Assembly: GCA_021432635.1 (NCBI GenBank)
Contig: MU270021.1
Coordinates: 371,964-435,963, forward strand
Length of the DNA stretch: 64,000 bases
Direction of reading: 5' to 3'
Origin: Thozetella sp. PMI_491
Lineage: Eukaryota; Ascomycota; Sordariomycetes; Chaetosphaeriales; Chaetosphaeriaceae
Position 1 is the stretch's first letter; the number at the start of each line of letters is the position of its first letter. Below are positions 10,802 to 21,859 of this stretch, piece by piece. The notes under the pieces are model-generated. The model was not told the origin of the DNA. It did not search any database and saw only the letters and a list, made by a program, of their open reading frames with translations. Made by a program: the position numbers and the translations under genes.

Positions 10802-12420
10802 GTTGTTCTAAAATAGGTCAGCGGGAAGCTATTATAGAATCACGCTCGAGATGGCTGGACTTTCCGAGCTCTTGGTTGGGGTTTAAGACTCACGAGGCTT
10901 TTATTTTGTTCCGGTATATCTCGAAGACTTGGACAGATTGCTTTAGCAGAAGGCTGTCACTAGCTTTTGGTTGCATGCCGAGGTGATCGATATTTGTCTA
11001 GGAGCTCGCTTTATGAACTTATATAGCTACTCCAGCCTATTCCAAACTTTCAGAATCATCTTTTCTTTCCTACCTCGCGTACACTAATTTCTCCACATTT
11101 AATCAAAAGGCCCCCGAGGATGGATCCTATTGCGTTTGCGCCGATCATCAAAATCCTACTAGGTGACCATGAGGCTTGGAGCCTGCAGTGCTTCACAAGA
11201 ATTAGTCGGTGCAAGTGCCATGATCCAATTAACTGATGCATTCATGGCCATCTGCTTTCCCTTGCAAACCATCACTGAGTTTGAAACGATGTGCCCTTAC
11301 CACGGAGTTATGGTGGATGTGGAAACCGCCGACCGCTCGTTTAACCTCGCCACTGTGAGGCGAAACTTCAGGCGCCGTATATTCACGAATCCCTCAACAT
11401 TAGGACCATGAATTCAGTGTGATAGTATTGTATTGCGGACGAGGCGTAACTACGATTTTCCAAGTGTACATAGTGGTTGCCCAATCCGGACTCAACTGCT
11501 CTTCTCTAAGAGCGGCGCGGGTCGCCCAGATGCAATGTTATAGCACTATACTACATTCACTTGGTGACTCAAATTCGGCCCCCACAACAAGCTGCAAAGT
11601 GACAGCTGTCGGTCTCGGCTTCTTCGCTGCTCATAACCAAGGAAAACAGAAGACACAAGAACGATAATTTAGCGACGGCTAGCTGCCATGTCGACACAAG
11701 ATATTCGACTGGCGCAGAATTGCTTCCGTTGAACAGACAATGTATCTCAGGTGGAAGCTCGGTGCTTAGCGTGCAAAGCGTCAGCAGAGCGACATGCACA
11801 ACTGCATTGAGTGAAACCGAGAGAGCAAATCAATTTGCACTGGAGAGTACGCGGTTTTCGGCCATTGACATGGTCTTGCTAGACTTACTGGATATGGTGA
11901 TATTGAAGAGTATGGGCAGTTTAGGTTAACACATTGGTTTTGCTATCGAGTCTCCAAAGGTAGCATGGTGACTAAACAGCTTGGCATTAATGAAGGGTGT
12001 GTTTCAGAGCCAACTCATGGGTCTGACAAAAATGGGAAGGGGAACTTATGTTGGCGCTGGGATCAACACAAGTACCCTACATTATGCGTCGTCGATCTTT
12101 AAGCGCCTTGTGGCTGGGTCTTGGAAACACTGTGCCTGTGCCTCTAGGATCGGACTGGTGGGCGGTGTATCGCCCTCTATAGCATGACAAAGAAATAGGT
12201 GGCAAATAATATACATATTCAACAACAAGGGATGCGAGACGCCTCTCGCCGTATATTCAGGAAATCCCAGTGGTAGTAGGATTTTGCATTCGGTTCGACA
12301 GCATAGAACTACGGACGACACATATAGATAACTTTTGCTACAAAGCAATTAACATGTACCTAATCCGCCGATCAAAGGAAGCGTGACCCCATAGGCAGCA
12401 CTGGAGGCAAAATTGGCATC
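10802..12420. other. Gene-poor intergenic stretch
   Basis: About 1.6 kb with only short ORFs (under 90 codons) showing no signal peptide or family resemblance. It probably contains the promoter of the secreted-protein gene to its left. Confidence 0.45.
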
Positions 12421-12717
12421 CTAGAACGCACAGCCCATCCCCTTCACCAGCCTGTTGGAGAGTGTCGGATTCTCTGGACGATATTCACTACACGAGCCAC
12501 GGTTCTCATTTTGACATCTAACACACGAGCTACATCCCTCAAATTTGAATATAAAATCATTCACAACGCTTTGAAATTGAAATTTTCCGTTGTCTAAAGG
12601 CATCCATCGTCTGTTATCAGTGACCAACCCATCCGACCAAGTTGACCCATCGGCTCTCTGGCTGTCACATTCTACGCCTTTCCCTTTCTTTGAAATTTTT
12701 ACAGGGTCAAACCCCAA
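12421..12717 (-). pseudogene. Orphan cysteine-rich exon or gene remnant
   Basis: An open frame of 98 codons ends with TAG at 12421. It encodes a polar segment with six cysteines, five of them clustered in the last third (GCSSCVRCQ, RGSCSEY, GMGCAF), as in the C-terminus of a secreted protein. There is no ATG at the beginning; a possible 3' splice site (TTTATTTAG) lies immediately upstream, so this looks like a last exon. No signal-peptide exon could be found between it and the gene starting at 12866 on the opposite strand. It is therefore either a remnant whose 5' part was lost or a gene with an unrecognised first exon. No family recognised. Confidence 0.35.
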
Positions 12718-12865
12718 ATCTAAATAAACGCCAAGTCAGTCTGCCGTTAAAGCTCATCCATTCTCTTCAGCCCTAGTGGAATTTCTATCTCCAATACTAT
12801 TTGCTGCAGCCCCCTAAGCTTATACTTATAGACGTCCACCAACTTACGCCTTGTTGCACGGTACA

Positions 12866-13783
12866 ATGAAGGTCTTCTCCACGGCTCTGTACGCCCTTAC
12901 CCTGGTGCTATTGGTGTCGACTACGCCGACTGGACTAGTAACCTCTGTGGATCTGGCTCTGCGGCCACGCGGAGATATCCTCCTTTCTAGGATACCACAA
13001 TGCATAGCCAGGAACGCCCTTGTCACCTCACTGTCGGGCGAAAGAATCTACGCCTATTTCGCCTTCCTCGCGGGGCCAGTCGCGGCATTATCAGTGTATC
13101 TTTGTACTTTGTTCGGCACTGATTGCAGTGCTATCGTGCATGGCATTAGCATGACACTGACTACCATCAGCTTGTTCATTTACATGGTCCGGAATGGACA
13201 GCTGCCTACCGGAGCCATAGCCGGAGGAGAAGAGCTACCCCAAAGACGTGAGCTCGGTGCTAAAATGCTCCGGAGCCAGTTGGAAAAATCTTTACGGGAG
13301 CGCGGTCTTGAGTTCGAGTCAATTAACCACACACCGGTCCTTGCGGCGCGCAGCGATGATAAAGGCCTCGGCAGCACACGCTTCAGTCTTCTAGGTGTCC
13401 GGGACCCGACCTTGGGAACTGCGGCAGTAGATCACCTATTGTACGTGCGAGACGACGGCACTGGCATGATGACTTTGCGGCCGACGCCACGAGACGGGCC
13501 GGCAGCACATCACAGCACTCCGGGCCTTCTAATCTCGTGGAATGTGATACAAGACGACGGGGCGAAGCTCGGCATATCAAAGGACACCGTAAGCGAGCTT
13601 ACAGATGCTGTTGGCAGTCATTGGCTTCACCAGGCGACTGTAGGCGATGGACTGCAGTCCTATATTGGATCACTTGGCCTTGGTCCAGGAAAGGAGCTTG
13701 GCTTTCGTATCACTATTGATGAGAATGCCTTCGACGAGAACTATGAGGATGTGTTGGGCTGCGGCTCTCTTGGTCACCCTTAG
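12866..13783 (+). CDS. Secreted or membrane protein of unknown family
   Basis: A single-exon ORF of 305 codons starts at ATG 12866. The N-terminal 20-25 residues (MKVFSTALYALTLVLLVSTT) form a signal peptide or anchor. Two further hydrophobic segments lie at about residues 60-82 and 90-108, followed by a charged loop (about 112-150) and a soluble C-terminal domain of about 160 residues rich in Gly and Asp. It ends in a single Cys-Gly motif. No catalytic motif is recognised. The layout suggests a membrane-anchored protein with a luminal or extracellular C-terminal domain. It shares the secreted-protein-rich interval with the six-cysteine gene and the orphan cysteine-rich exon, but no sequence relationship between them is visible. 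Confidence 0.7.
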   Translation: MKVFSTALYALTLVLLVSTTPTGLVTSVDLALRPRGDILLSRIPQCIARNALVTSLSGERIYAYFAFLAGPVAALSVYLCTLFGTDCSAIVHGISMTLTTISLFIYMVRNGQLPTGAIAGGEELPQRRELGAKMLRSQLEKSLRERGLEFESINHTPVLAARSDDKGLGSTRFSLLGVRDPTLGTAAVDHLLYVRDDGTGMMTLRPTPRDGPAAHHSTPGLLISWNVIQDDGAKLGISKDTVSELTDAVGSHWLHQATVGDGLQSYIGSLGLGPGKELGFRITIDENAFDENYEDVLGCGSLGHP

Positions 13784-14486
13784 GACATGTCAGAGTGGTT
13801 TAGATATTGAGCTCTCAAACGGCCCTACTCTTCTTTTTTCTACAATAACTGTCATTAAAAACATAGCAAAGGAGGCAACGCCTTACACTTTCGTCCTTAA
13901 GCGAAGTGTTAACAATCATGTAACCACCATTAGGGCTAACTTCTGGTACGTAGTGAGATTATGCTAAGTTCGTAGCTTAAATACCTGTACTTCAAGCATA
14001 TTACAATGAAGTGTCTCCTCTTACAGACATTTGAAGCCGTCTTTCGCACTCGCTCGCCTTCTCTGTGCGTAAATTTCGTGGCGCCGCGTGTTCACAAGCT
14101 ACGCAGCGAGCCTGTTACTAGCAGAAGGCGTCATGCCATTGCAACATGTCTGGGCGTCTCTTCTGCTACGGCAGAGATTTCAAGGCCTCTGCCAGCGGTA
14201 TTACTTTGATCGACTATTGATAGGAACCTTCTAACTTAGACCAGCTCTCTTTCATACTGCTTCGCCTGAGAAGTCCAGGAATTATTTCCAATTTATATTC
14301 TCGAGATTATCTCAAGATATTGTGATTCATACTGCATAGTCCAACATTTATAGAGTAAAAGAGACGGTCCTATTATAGCTTCCTGTTTACTTCATGTTGA
14401 ATGAAGTACTGTGCGACTGGTGCAATTTAATATCGCTATAGCATTAGCTCGTCTGCACGCTCTTCGAAATAATCCTTATTGAGCTC
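13784..14486. other. Intergenic stretch, no gene seen
   Basis: About 0.7 kb between convergent genes (the membrane protein gene on plus, the dynamin-like gene on minus). A 67-codon ORF at 14006 has no recognisable features. AT-rich after 14230. Confidence 0.5.
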
Positions 14487-16887
14487 CTATTCCTTCTTGG
14501 GCACTCGAGGTGGCGTGACTGCAAAATCCCATTCCTCGTCCCGCGTCGGCTCCCTCCACATGTCAGTTGGTGCCGGGGCACGTAACTCGAAGTCTGCGTC
14601 TGCCGGAAGGGCTGGCTGGTCTTGAGAATTCATCATAGGAGATGCCCACCTAGCGGAACTGGTGCTTGATGCTTTCTCTGAACTGTATGTAGTCTTACCA
14701 GGCTTGCTCTTCACATCTTCTGATGATGCAGGATTCCATTCAGTGCGGCGGGCGAATTCTCCTTGCTTTTGTAGACCTTTGAGATCGCGTAACCCCGCAT
14801 TTAAGATGTCGCGCTTCCCCTTCAGGTGTTTCCTCTCGACTGAAGACTCTGTACTCTCACCTGCAAGGCGAGATATGTCCTCGGGGCTCATGTTCGAGAC
14901 CTTGCTTGGCTTGAAGATCTTGGAAATCTCTCTGATAAGGCAGTCTTCAATGGCCAACACGCTGACATCGTCGATAAATCTATTCATTGCCACCTAGAAG
15001 CGTAGGACTATCATTAGCATACGGCATGTTTTTGGTCCAAGTGGGACCTGCCTTGTAATATGCTTCCATGTAATCAACCGCCGTCGAGCTTCCGAATAGT
15101 TCCATATCGGGCTCGAGGCCCTGTGCTAGGATATTCACTAGCTGTACCGGATTGAGATTCATCTTTCTGTCCGCGTCTTGGAAGTGTTGCGAGCCGAACA
15201 TTTTGCCAATTAGCTGCTTAATCGCGCGCTTGTGTCGTGCCTGTTGGACCTTCTGAACATTCTCAGTGAGCTCGCGATTGTATGTAATGGGGTGCTGCAT
15301 GGCTGAGGCTAGCAACTCATCGATCTTGGCGTCCAGTTTGACCTTCAGTTCTTCCATCTTTTCGTGGACAAACCTGAGCACCTCATCAGCGATATCACTG
15401 GCAGCAACGTGTTGAATCACAAGCTGAGTTGTGTACTGTGCAGCTTCCAGGATATCTCCGACCAGAGTTTTCGTGATCTTTCGCCACGGCTCGCATTGCT
15501 CGACGAAGAGATCGCCAACAATTAGGGGGTTGAAGAGGCCCGGGAGCTCGCGCCCCCTGCTAAACTTCAAGCGATGCGCGACGTCTTCAACATATTGAGA
15601 CCTAGGGATACGGGGCGACTCGCTGATTTTGTCTTCATCCTCGTCCTCGCTCTCCGAGTCGGTGATTCTCTGTCTCTGTCCATTCAGGAGCATCTCCTGT
15701 CTGTAATCAAGCAGCCGATTCTGCACCACCGCCCTGAGCCTCATAGGATACCCGTCAAACTTCTTCCTACTGCCAAAGAAGCGGTCCGTGTACGCGCCGT
15801 CGATCGCCTGCGTCGTTAGGGACGTATAATTCTCGCTCAAAGTCAGCAGGTATTTTAGCTGCTCATTGTGAGTTCTCCGGACAGGCCCAAGCCGTTCTAG
15901 CTCTTCTGTGCATTCGAGGATGCCAGCATCTATGTCTTGTACTAGGCTTGGTAGCTGAGACAGGATCTGGTCCTTGAGGATAGAGCTGAGTCTGATCCTT
16001 AGAGCTTCCACCCCGTGGTGCGAAGAATTGACGCCATTCCAAATGCCCTTGGAGAAGAAATCTTTCTCGATGGCGTCCCGTTCGGCTGAGGTCGAGCCTC
16101 GCTGCTCGAAGTTGCGGTTCCTGAGAACATGCCATCCGAGACGGAGCTCAACCTCGGTGTTTTGGGCGAGGCGCACCCAATACCCCTCGGAATCGGAGCC
16201 AACATCCAGGGTGTCGGGTTTCGTGATGAGCCCCATGGTGCGTAACCCCTCTGGGTCGGCATGTTTGGCCATTGATGTTACTTCTTGAAGGACATACTCG
16301 TTCTTAGCCGACACGACGGCTAGAATAATGCTCCTCGGCCGAGCCATATATTTCTCAACCATGCTGCGAACTGTGTCGACATCGTCGTCAGACTGCTCCT
16401 TGTTGCCTGCCCTGAAGAGACCAGGGAGGTCCACCATGGTCAGATGTGGCTGGCTCGGCCCAGTGAGCTCGATGCGAAGGATGTCATCGTAAAACCTTTG
16501 AGGAGTCGGAACCTGCATAACTGACATTGCTTCCTCGGTCACTGCTTCAAGACCATCCTTATCTATGCTTGCTCGGGGCTGCCAACGCTCGAGAGCCTCT
16601 TTCTCTATGTCATATCGGCACCCGCCTGGTGTAATGAACACCTTTGTACTCTTCTCCGGACCTCGGCGAAGGACTAGCTCTGTTGCAAATCGAGTACAGA
16701 GTCCGTCTTTGGTAGGGAATTGCATGCCAGAGATAGCCTCGAGTACGGAGCTTTTCCCCGCAGACTGATCTCCACAGACTATGATCTCCGGAAGGTCAAC
16801 ATACCGGCTGAAGCCCTGCGCGCGGAGGCGGTCAATGATATCTAGGAGGTTTCGATGGTCCCCAGTCGGGATGGCTACGGCCGACAT
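14487..16887 (-). CDS. Dynamin-like GTPase with GED
   Basis: Two exons (16887-15052 and 14993-14487) encode 780 aa from the ATG at 16887. The G domain shows the P-loop GDQSAGKS (residues 39-46), the conserved Thr of switch 1 (GLCTRFATEL), DLPGL and TKPD. A long helical stalk follows, and exon 2 opens with the GTPase effector domain (RFIDDVSVLAIEDCLI, then RLAGES). No PH or proline-rich domain is present, so the architecture is that of the short Mx/Vps1-like fungal paralogues. The intron joining stalk to GED fits the family only as a GC-AG intron (AAG|GCAGGT...CTTCTAG). A second in-frame ATG at 16941 would add a Thr-Ile-Ala-His repeat. The product would be a membrane-remodelling GTPase; a defence role is only suggested by its neighbours. 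Confidence 0.9.
14994..15051 (-). other. Probable GC-AG intron in the dynamin-like gene
   Basis: A 58-nt intron with donor AAG|GCAGGT and acceptor CTTCTAG, with GCTAAT as branch point. The only nearby GT (GTCCCA, four bases in) would put the GED exon out of frame, while the GC donor gives the family-typical join EAYYK|VAMNRF. Confidence 0.6.
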
Positions 16888-16894
16888 TTTTATG

Positions 16895-16990
16895 GTGTGA
16901 GCGGTGGTTTGAGCGATGGTGTGAGCGATTGTTTGAGTCATGGTGTGAGCGATGGTGTGAGCGATGGTGAGTGTGAGCGATGGTGTATCT
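16895..16990. repeat. 12-bp minisatellite at the dynamin gene 5' end
   Basis: Imperfect tandem copies of a roughly 12-bp unit (GTGTGAGCGATG on the plus strand). Read on the minus strand in the dynamin frame they encode Thr-Ile-Ala-His repeats, so they are either extra N-terminal coding sequence (if translation starts at 16941) or 5' leader. Confidence 0.7.
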
Positions 16991-17068
16991 GGTAGATTGT
17001 AGGAACAAGAGTTGGCCAAGACTCTCTCTTTTAAACTTCAACTTGGAATCAGCGGGGTCTCCGGCCAC

Positions 17069-17176
17069 GACAAGGCTCAGAAGTATGTGGAAGGCCTCCC
17101 GCAGGACAAGGCTGAGAGGTATGTGGAAGGCCTCCCGCAGAACAAGGCTGAGAGGTATAGGGAAGTCCTCCCGCAT
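17069..17176. repeat. 36-bp minisatellite, three copies
   Basis: Three tandem 36-bp units (17069-17104, 17105-17140, 17141-17176) with core ACAAGGCTGAGAGGTATGTG. The first two differ at very few positions and the third is more diverged at its end. The unit length is a multiple of three, so the array is open in several frames and would encode a 12-residue repeat. It lies 180-290 bp upstream of the dynamin start codon. Confidence 0.85.
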
Positions 17177-17605
17177 GTTTGGGCTGCGATGCATTGCGAT
17201 GCTCTTCTACGTTAGGTTGTAACAGACAGCCTGAATTCATCATCAAGTAAGCAAGCTCTGGTCACTCGATTTAGTTCGTCCGTGGCTCATCGAGCCCCCA
17301 CCTCGAAGCAACATTGTAAGTTGCCGTACCTGTGATTGCCACTTGCAACTGAGTGTTTTAGCGGAACCTTGAAGCCGGGATTAGTCAATGGGACGTGTTA
17401 AGCAAGCCCTAGAAGTTCGGGAACCTTGAATTACTTTCTATCTGATGTGCCAGATCGGTCAATGCGGATATAGGCATTACATCGAGACTGGTAGTCCAAT
17501 GATTCATCCCTGTCACGGTCCCTTCAACCGCCTTCAGTCTCCTCCACCCGAAATTATATCACCTTTAAGTGACGGATGTTGTCGTGCTACGTAGCCCACC
17601 CAGGC

Positions 17606-18134
17606 CTAGGTAGGGACAGTCGCTGTCACTGTTAGTGATGGACCTGCAGTTGAATCCATGTTCTTCGGCCGCCGGGAATCCGATAGACCCGTCCGCAGTT
17701 CTCTTACAGTCACCTGTTCAATATGCCTGCTGAAATTGCAGAAAATCTTATATCTGGGAATCCCGGGAACATCACGACTAGACGGCGGCATCCATGTAGG
17801 GTAGACCTTCTGATGACAAGCCGATACCTGGAATTTAAGTGGATGGCGACGTAGAAATTCGTGACAAGGATAGCAGGCCTTCTTACTGGTGCCCATTAAA
17901 CGTAACTGAGGCGCCAAACCGGGGTTGTGGTCGTAGAAATCGAGAAGTTGCATTTCGGCGTGAAGTGTCTGCTCCAAGCGGCAGGCCTTCCGCAACTTGA
18001 CCTCTACATCGTCTGTCTTCCAGAACACTATTTGCGCCTACTCTCGACCCAATAATTAGTAGGTATCTTGTCGCCGCGAAGGGCTGGAGGTCGATCTTCT
18101 GGAGTTTAGCAATAGCGGCGGGATTCAGTCTCAC
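17606..18134 (-). pseudogene. OTT_1508-type deaminase remnant, frameshifted and 5'-truncated
   Basis: Minus-strand frames together resemble the fungal OTT_1508-like nucleic-acid/nucleotide deaminase family. There is a zinc-binding HAE motif in LHAEMQLLDFYDHN, then the paired cysteines in CYPCHEFL, and a downstream HQKxYPTWMPP block. The upstream block (LQKIDLQPF..RYLLIIGSR) is in a different frame from the WKTDD..LHAEMQ block; the switch near 18030 fits a single-base loss, and no intron of usable length fits. The segment begins right after an in-frame TAG with no ATG, and the usual long helical N-terminal region of this family is not found upstream. I read it as a decayed copy that retains the zinc ligands. 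It lies between the dynamin-like and AAA genes. Confidence 0.7.
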
Positions 18135-18747
18135 CTAATCCTGATATCCCTCTACAGACAATTAAACACAGGCGAGCCTAGTTACGCTCGTGACACTCTG
18201 TTTCCTGCAAGAAATACATGGTTCTACCATTGAACGTAAAGCTTCGAAACAGTGATCTAAACATGAAAAGAGTCGCCAGTTGGCAACGAGCCAGCTCAGC
18301 TACAGGACGCGGATAGACTAGTGAAGTTTGTCAGAGCTATATATCATTCGGCTAATACTCTCCGACTCTCTCGGAGCCTTTTCTCGATCTCTATTTTCAT
18401 CGTTCCCTTTCAGCGAGGCTAAAATGGAAGTAGTAATTCAACCGCACCCTCCCCTCCACAAATCAGTGGCACAGCATATCTTTGTCACTCGACGCAAGGC
18501 TGTGGCTGAGATCCCCACGCAGTGAATTTGAGCCATTTTCTCCTATTCATTGGGCGAGAATCCTGCTCACGTGCCGGCAGTACTTTTTAATCTGAACTTT
18601 CCCTCGCACTTCCCCGCTATTGCAAACTCCTGAGCCCAACCACTCACTCGCAGGTTATTCTGCCCAGCAGCGACCACGTCTAATTCGGGACCGAAGCAGC
18701 GCGTTCTGAACGAGTAAGATCGGACGCGATAGCACAAGTTTGTTATC
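18135..18747. other. Intergenic stretch upstream of the AAA gene
   Basis: About 0.6 kb with no convincing coding sequence. A 65-codon ORF at 18328 shows no family resemblance. It probably includes the promoter and leader of the AAA ATPase gene. Confidence 0.45.
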
Positions 18748-21700
18748 ATGTCTTCATCGACGAGTCGGCACCACCAGTCGACTCCAGAGGCGCAGCCCGC
18801 CATTCAATCCACCATATCGCAAGATCAGACCACTATTTCCACCCGCATAGTGCACAGTGAGATCCCCGCTTTAGTTCCAACAGCTAAGAAGAAACCAACT
18901 GGAGCCACCTGACGCCTATGAATTGAAGCTAATACGGCCGACAGCGTTCCGTGAAATCAACGACGGCTTGATCCACAACGCCGATAGGGCTGGCAGCGCA
19001 TTCTTAGGAGGGAAAAGGAGCAACTTTCCATTCAGAGATGATACAGAGACGATCCGGGAAAACAGCGAGGAGACTGAACATTCGTCTTCTGATGATTCCT
19101 CCGATGACAGCCATGACAATGGCCATGGGTCTAAACACCCGAGGCCTAAAATGGAACCAGATCACGATGAGAAGTCCGATAGAGGCAAGCGGCCCTTCCC
19201 AGATAATCTAACCTGGATATTCAGCACATTTCGAAGGATTAACATTACTTTTGTGTAGAACATGACCTTCCCAGCAACCCCGATGCTGAGGAATTCGAGA
19301 AGCTGCTTCATGAGAGGCTCGACAGCTTACCAGGTCTTGCCCCCCATATCGACACACGCGTCTCTCGCTTGATAGACCATCTTGTGTCAACAGTTTCCCG
19401 TCTGAAAATTCAAAACGACCTCCTAGCCAAGGAACTGGACGAAGTCAAGCTCAAAGCCGTGGAGACTGGGTCAATACCAATACATTCGAAGTCCCAGCTT
19501 GACACCTTCGAAACAGGAGTACTTCAAGACTCCGAGGATTTGCCAAGATTTGAAACTTTTCATTGCGTGAATTGTAGTCATAGAGGCCAGGAAACGATTG
19601 ACCCTGAAAGGACCTACCGAGACATCCCGCGCCTGTATAGAGGCGATTCGCGTAGCGACCACATTAGGGGACTTTCTAACTTGGGGAACCTCGCCAGCTA
19701 TCTCAAAACACACCCGAAAACCGCGTTCGCAATCAGAATTTCCTATAGTTGCACCGATACTTCTGTGGCACAAATCTATAGCAAGACTGGGTACCGGGAC
19801 GGTAGATCAGTGCAAGACTCACCTCCAGCCATTGCATCGAGAGAGAGTATTGTACTTGGTCAAGGTCTACAGAGAGCGTTGGAAGACATTACGAAGGCCC
19901 ATCCAAAAGTATTTGAAGGCTATACTGTCAACCACCTTCAAGGTCACTTTCCGAAACCATACTTCTTTTTTTACATGCATAACGAAACACTCCTAGAGCT
20001 CAGCAGCACGGTGCTCCTGTCCCCCGGGGCTTCAAAAAGCCTCCGACTTTTGTTTGACTGGATGGAAAATAACTGGAGGAGTTCTTGGAATAAGGCCGAC
20101 GAGCTGTTCTCTAGGAACAAAGTCAATCGAGAGAGCTTACCCCTCCTCTTCCGACCTAGCGAGCTCGTCGTGAAAAGAGAACATTTTACCAATACCAGTC
20201 TATTTATGGCAGCCAAGGTCCAAGAGTATCTATGGCGCATAAGCGAGGAGTTGGAGGCTTTCACCATTTTATTTAACGGAGATTTTGGAAGAACTCCGAT
20301 GATGATATCTACGACATACATACCTGAGCCAAAAGGAATTCAACAAATAGGTGTCAATTTGAGGAACCTGGAATACGATATTAGCTCACTACCGGTTTAT
20401 CCCATACGATTTGCCGCTCCAGATCTCCAAGCCAAGTTGGTCGCTCGAGGAAGCAGGTTTTGGAGCTGCAGAAAGAAGAAACTGGTGTGCTACTATGATG
20501 GAGATGATGGTCTCGGCAGGGAGGTAAGTAACCACCCCCACTTGGCCTCTCTCTTTTTTTTTCGCCCGCCTGCATCCAAGCTGCTAACGGGCCCCGCGTC
20601 GTAGATACAAGATCGCTACATGATCGACTATGCAATGTATCGTCGTTTATACCCCGACAAGGATATTTTTTCCCCGCTCTGTTTTATTAACATGAATGAA
20701 GAGATAATGGACAGGGAGGATCCCCCCGATGACGTATTAGCATGTTTGCCGCCTACGATCTATGGTTTCAGTTTCTCTTCTAAGAGCTGGAGTAAGTGCC
20801 GCACCAGCCGGCGACATGATGAAGATAGAGGATGAATAACTAACAAGCCTCGGTAGGAGTTCTGAGAGTGGATCGGATAACAGATGTTATATGGAATAAA
20901 GATGCCTTCAGGCAACTCGTTGCCACAGACGATACCAAAGAGTTGATACAAGCCGTTGTGACCGCGCATGGGCAGCGACTAATATCGGCCCCTGACATTA
21001 TCGAGGGCAAAGGCAAAGGTCTTCTCATTCTTCTACATGGTGGCCCTGGAACCGGGAAAACCTTAACAGCAGAGAGTATCGCCGACCAGCAAGAACGCCC
21101 CCTGTACCGTGTTACATGTGGGGATATCGGTACCGAACCGGCAGATGTAGAAACGGCGAGTGTTAACCGCCTTATTATATCATTCATGATCTGAGTAATC
21201 TAACTTTTTGGCAGTATCTAAGTGCGGTCTTGGAAATTGGGAAGGCGTGGGGATGCGGTAAGCATTATGCTGTTCGAGGGTTGTGCAAACTGCTGACCAG
21301 TCCTTATAGTTGTTCTTCTTGACGAAGCCGATGTATTTCTGGAGGAACGTTCTTTTACCGATCAAAAACGGAACGCAATCATCTCGAGTGAGTATTATTT
21401 TAAAATCACCTAGGCGCGAGTGAAGCTAATTGTACAGTCTTCCTTCGCGTGTTAGAATACTACGACGGCATCCTCATACTCACGACCAACCGTGTGGGTA
21501 GCTTCGACGAGGCCTTCAAGTCTCGGATACAACTTGCACTATGGTACCCGAAGCTTGAAGAGGAAGACAGGCTCAAGATCTGGCACAATTTCGTCCAGAT
21601 GTTGGCTAAGAGTAAGGAGCGAATGGACATTGACGACCTTGAAATGAACCTGCACAGGCTGGCCAGATTTGAGATGAACGGAAGGCAGATCCGCAATGTG

Positions 21701-21859
21701 ATCACCATGTCTCGCCATTTAGCGAAGTATCGAAAAGAGATACTTCGATTCAAGCACATGCACGATGCGGTCAAGTCGGTTCTCAGGTTCAACGAGTATT
21801 TAGACCAAGTGAAGGGGGTTTCGGACGACATATGGGCGCGTGAAGACAAGCTACGTTGA
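18748..21859 (+). CDS. AAA+ ATPase (fungal DUF7025-type N-terminal region)
   Basis: A multi-exon gene; firmly joined exons are 19259-20523, 20605-20791, 20857-21155, 21215-21257, 21310-21387 and 21438-21859. The AAA core shows Walker A (GGPGTGKT), Walker B (VVLLDEADVFLEE), sensor 1 (LTTNR) and an arginine-finger region (AFKSRIQLALWY), with a helical lid (NGRQIRNVI). Upstream is the DUF7025-like region typical of fungal members, including SRESIVLGQGLQRALEDI and a histidine-rich PKPYFFFY segment, preceded by a coiled coil. An acidic Ser/Asp stretch lies in the exon ending at 19184. Two introns (19185-19258 and 21156-21214) fit only, or best, as GC-AG. The 5' end is unresolved: an ATG at 18748 opens a frame of 54 codons that does not join cleanly to the LEPPDAYELK frame. 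Likely an ATP-driven remodeller of unknown substrate. Confidence 0.85.
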
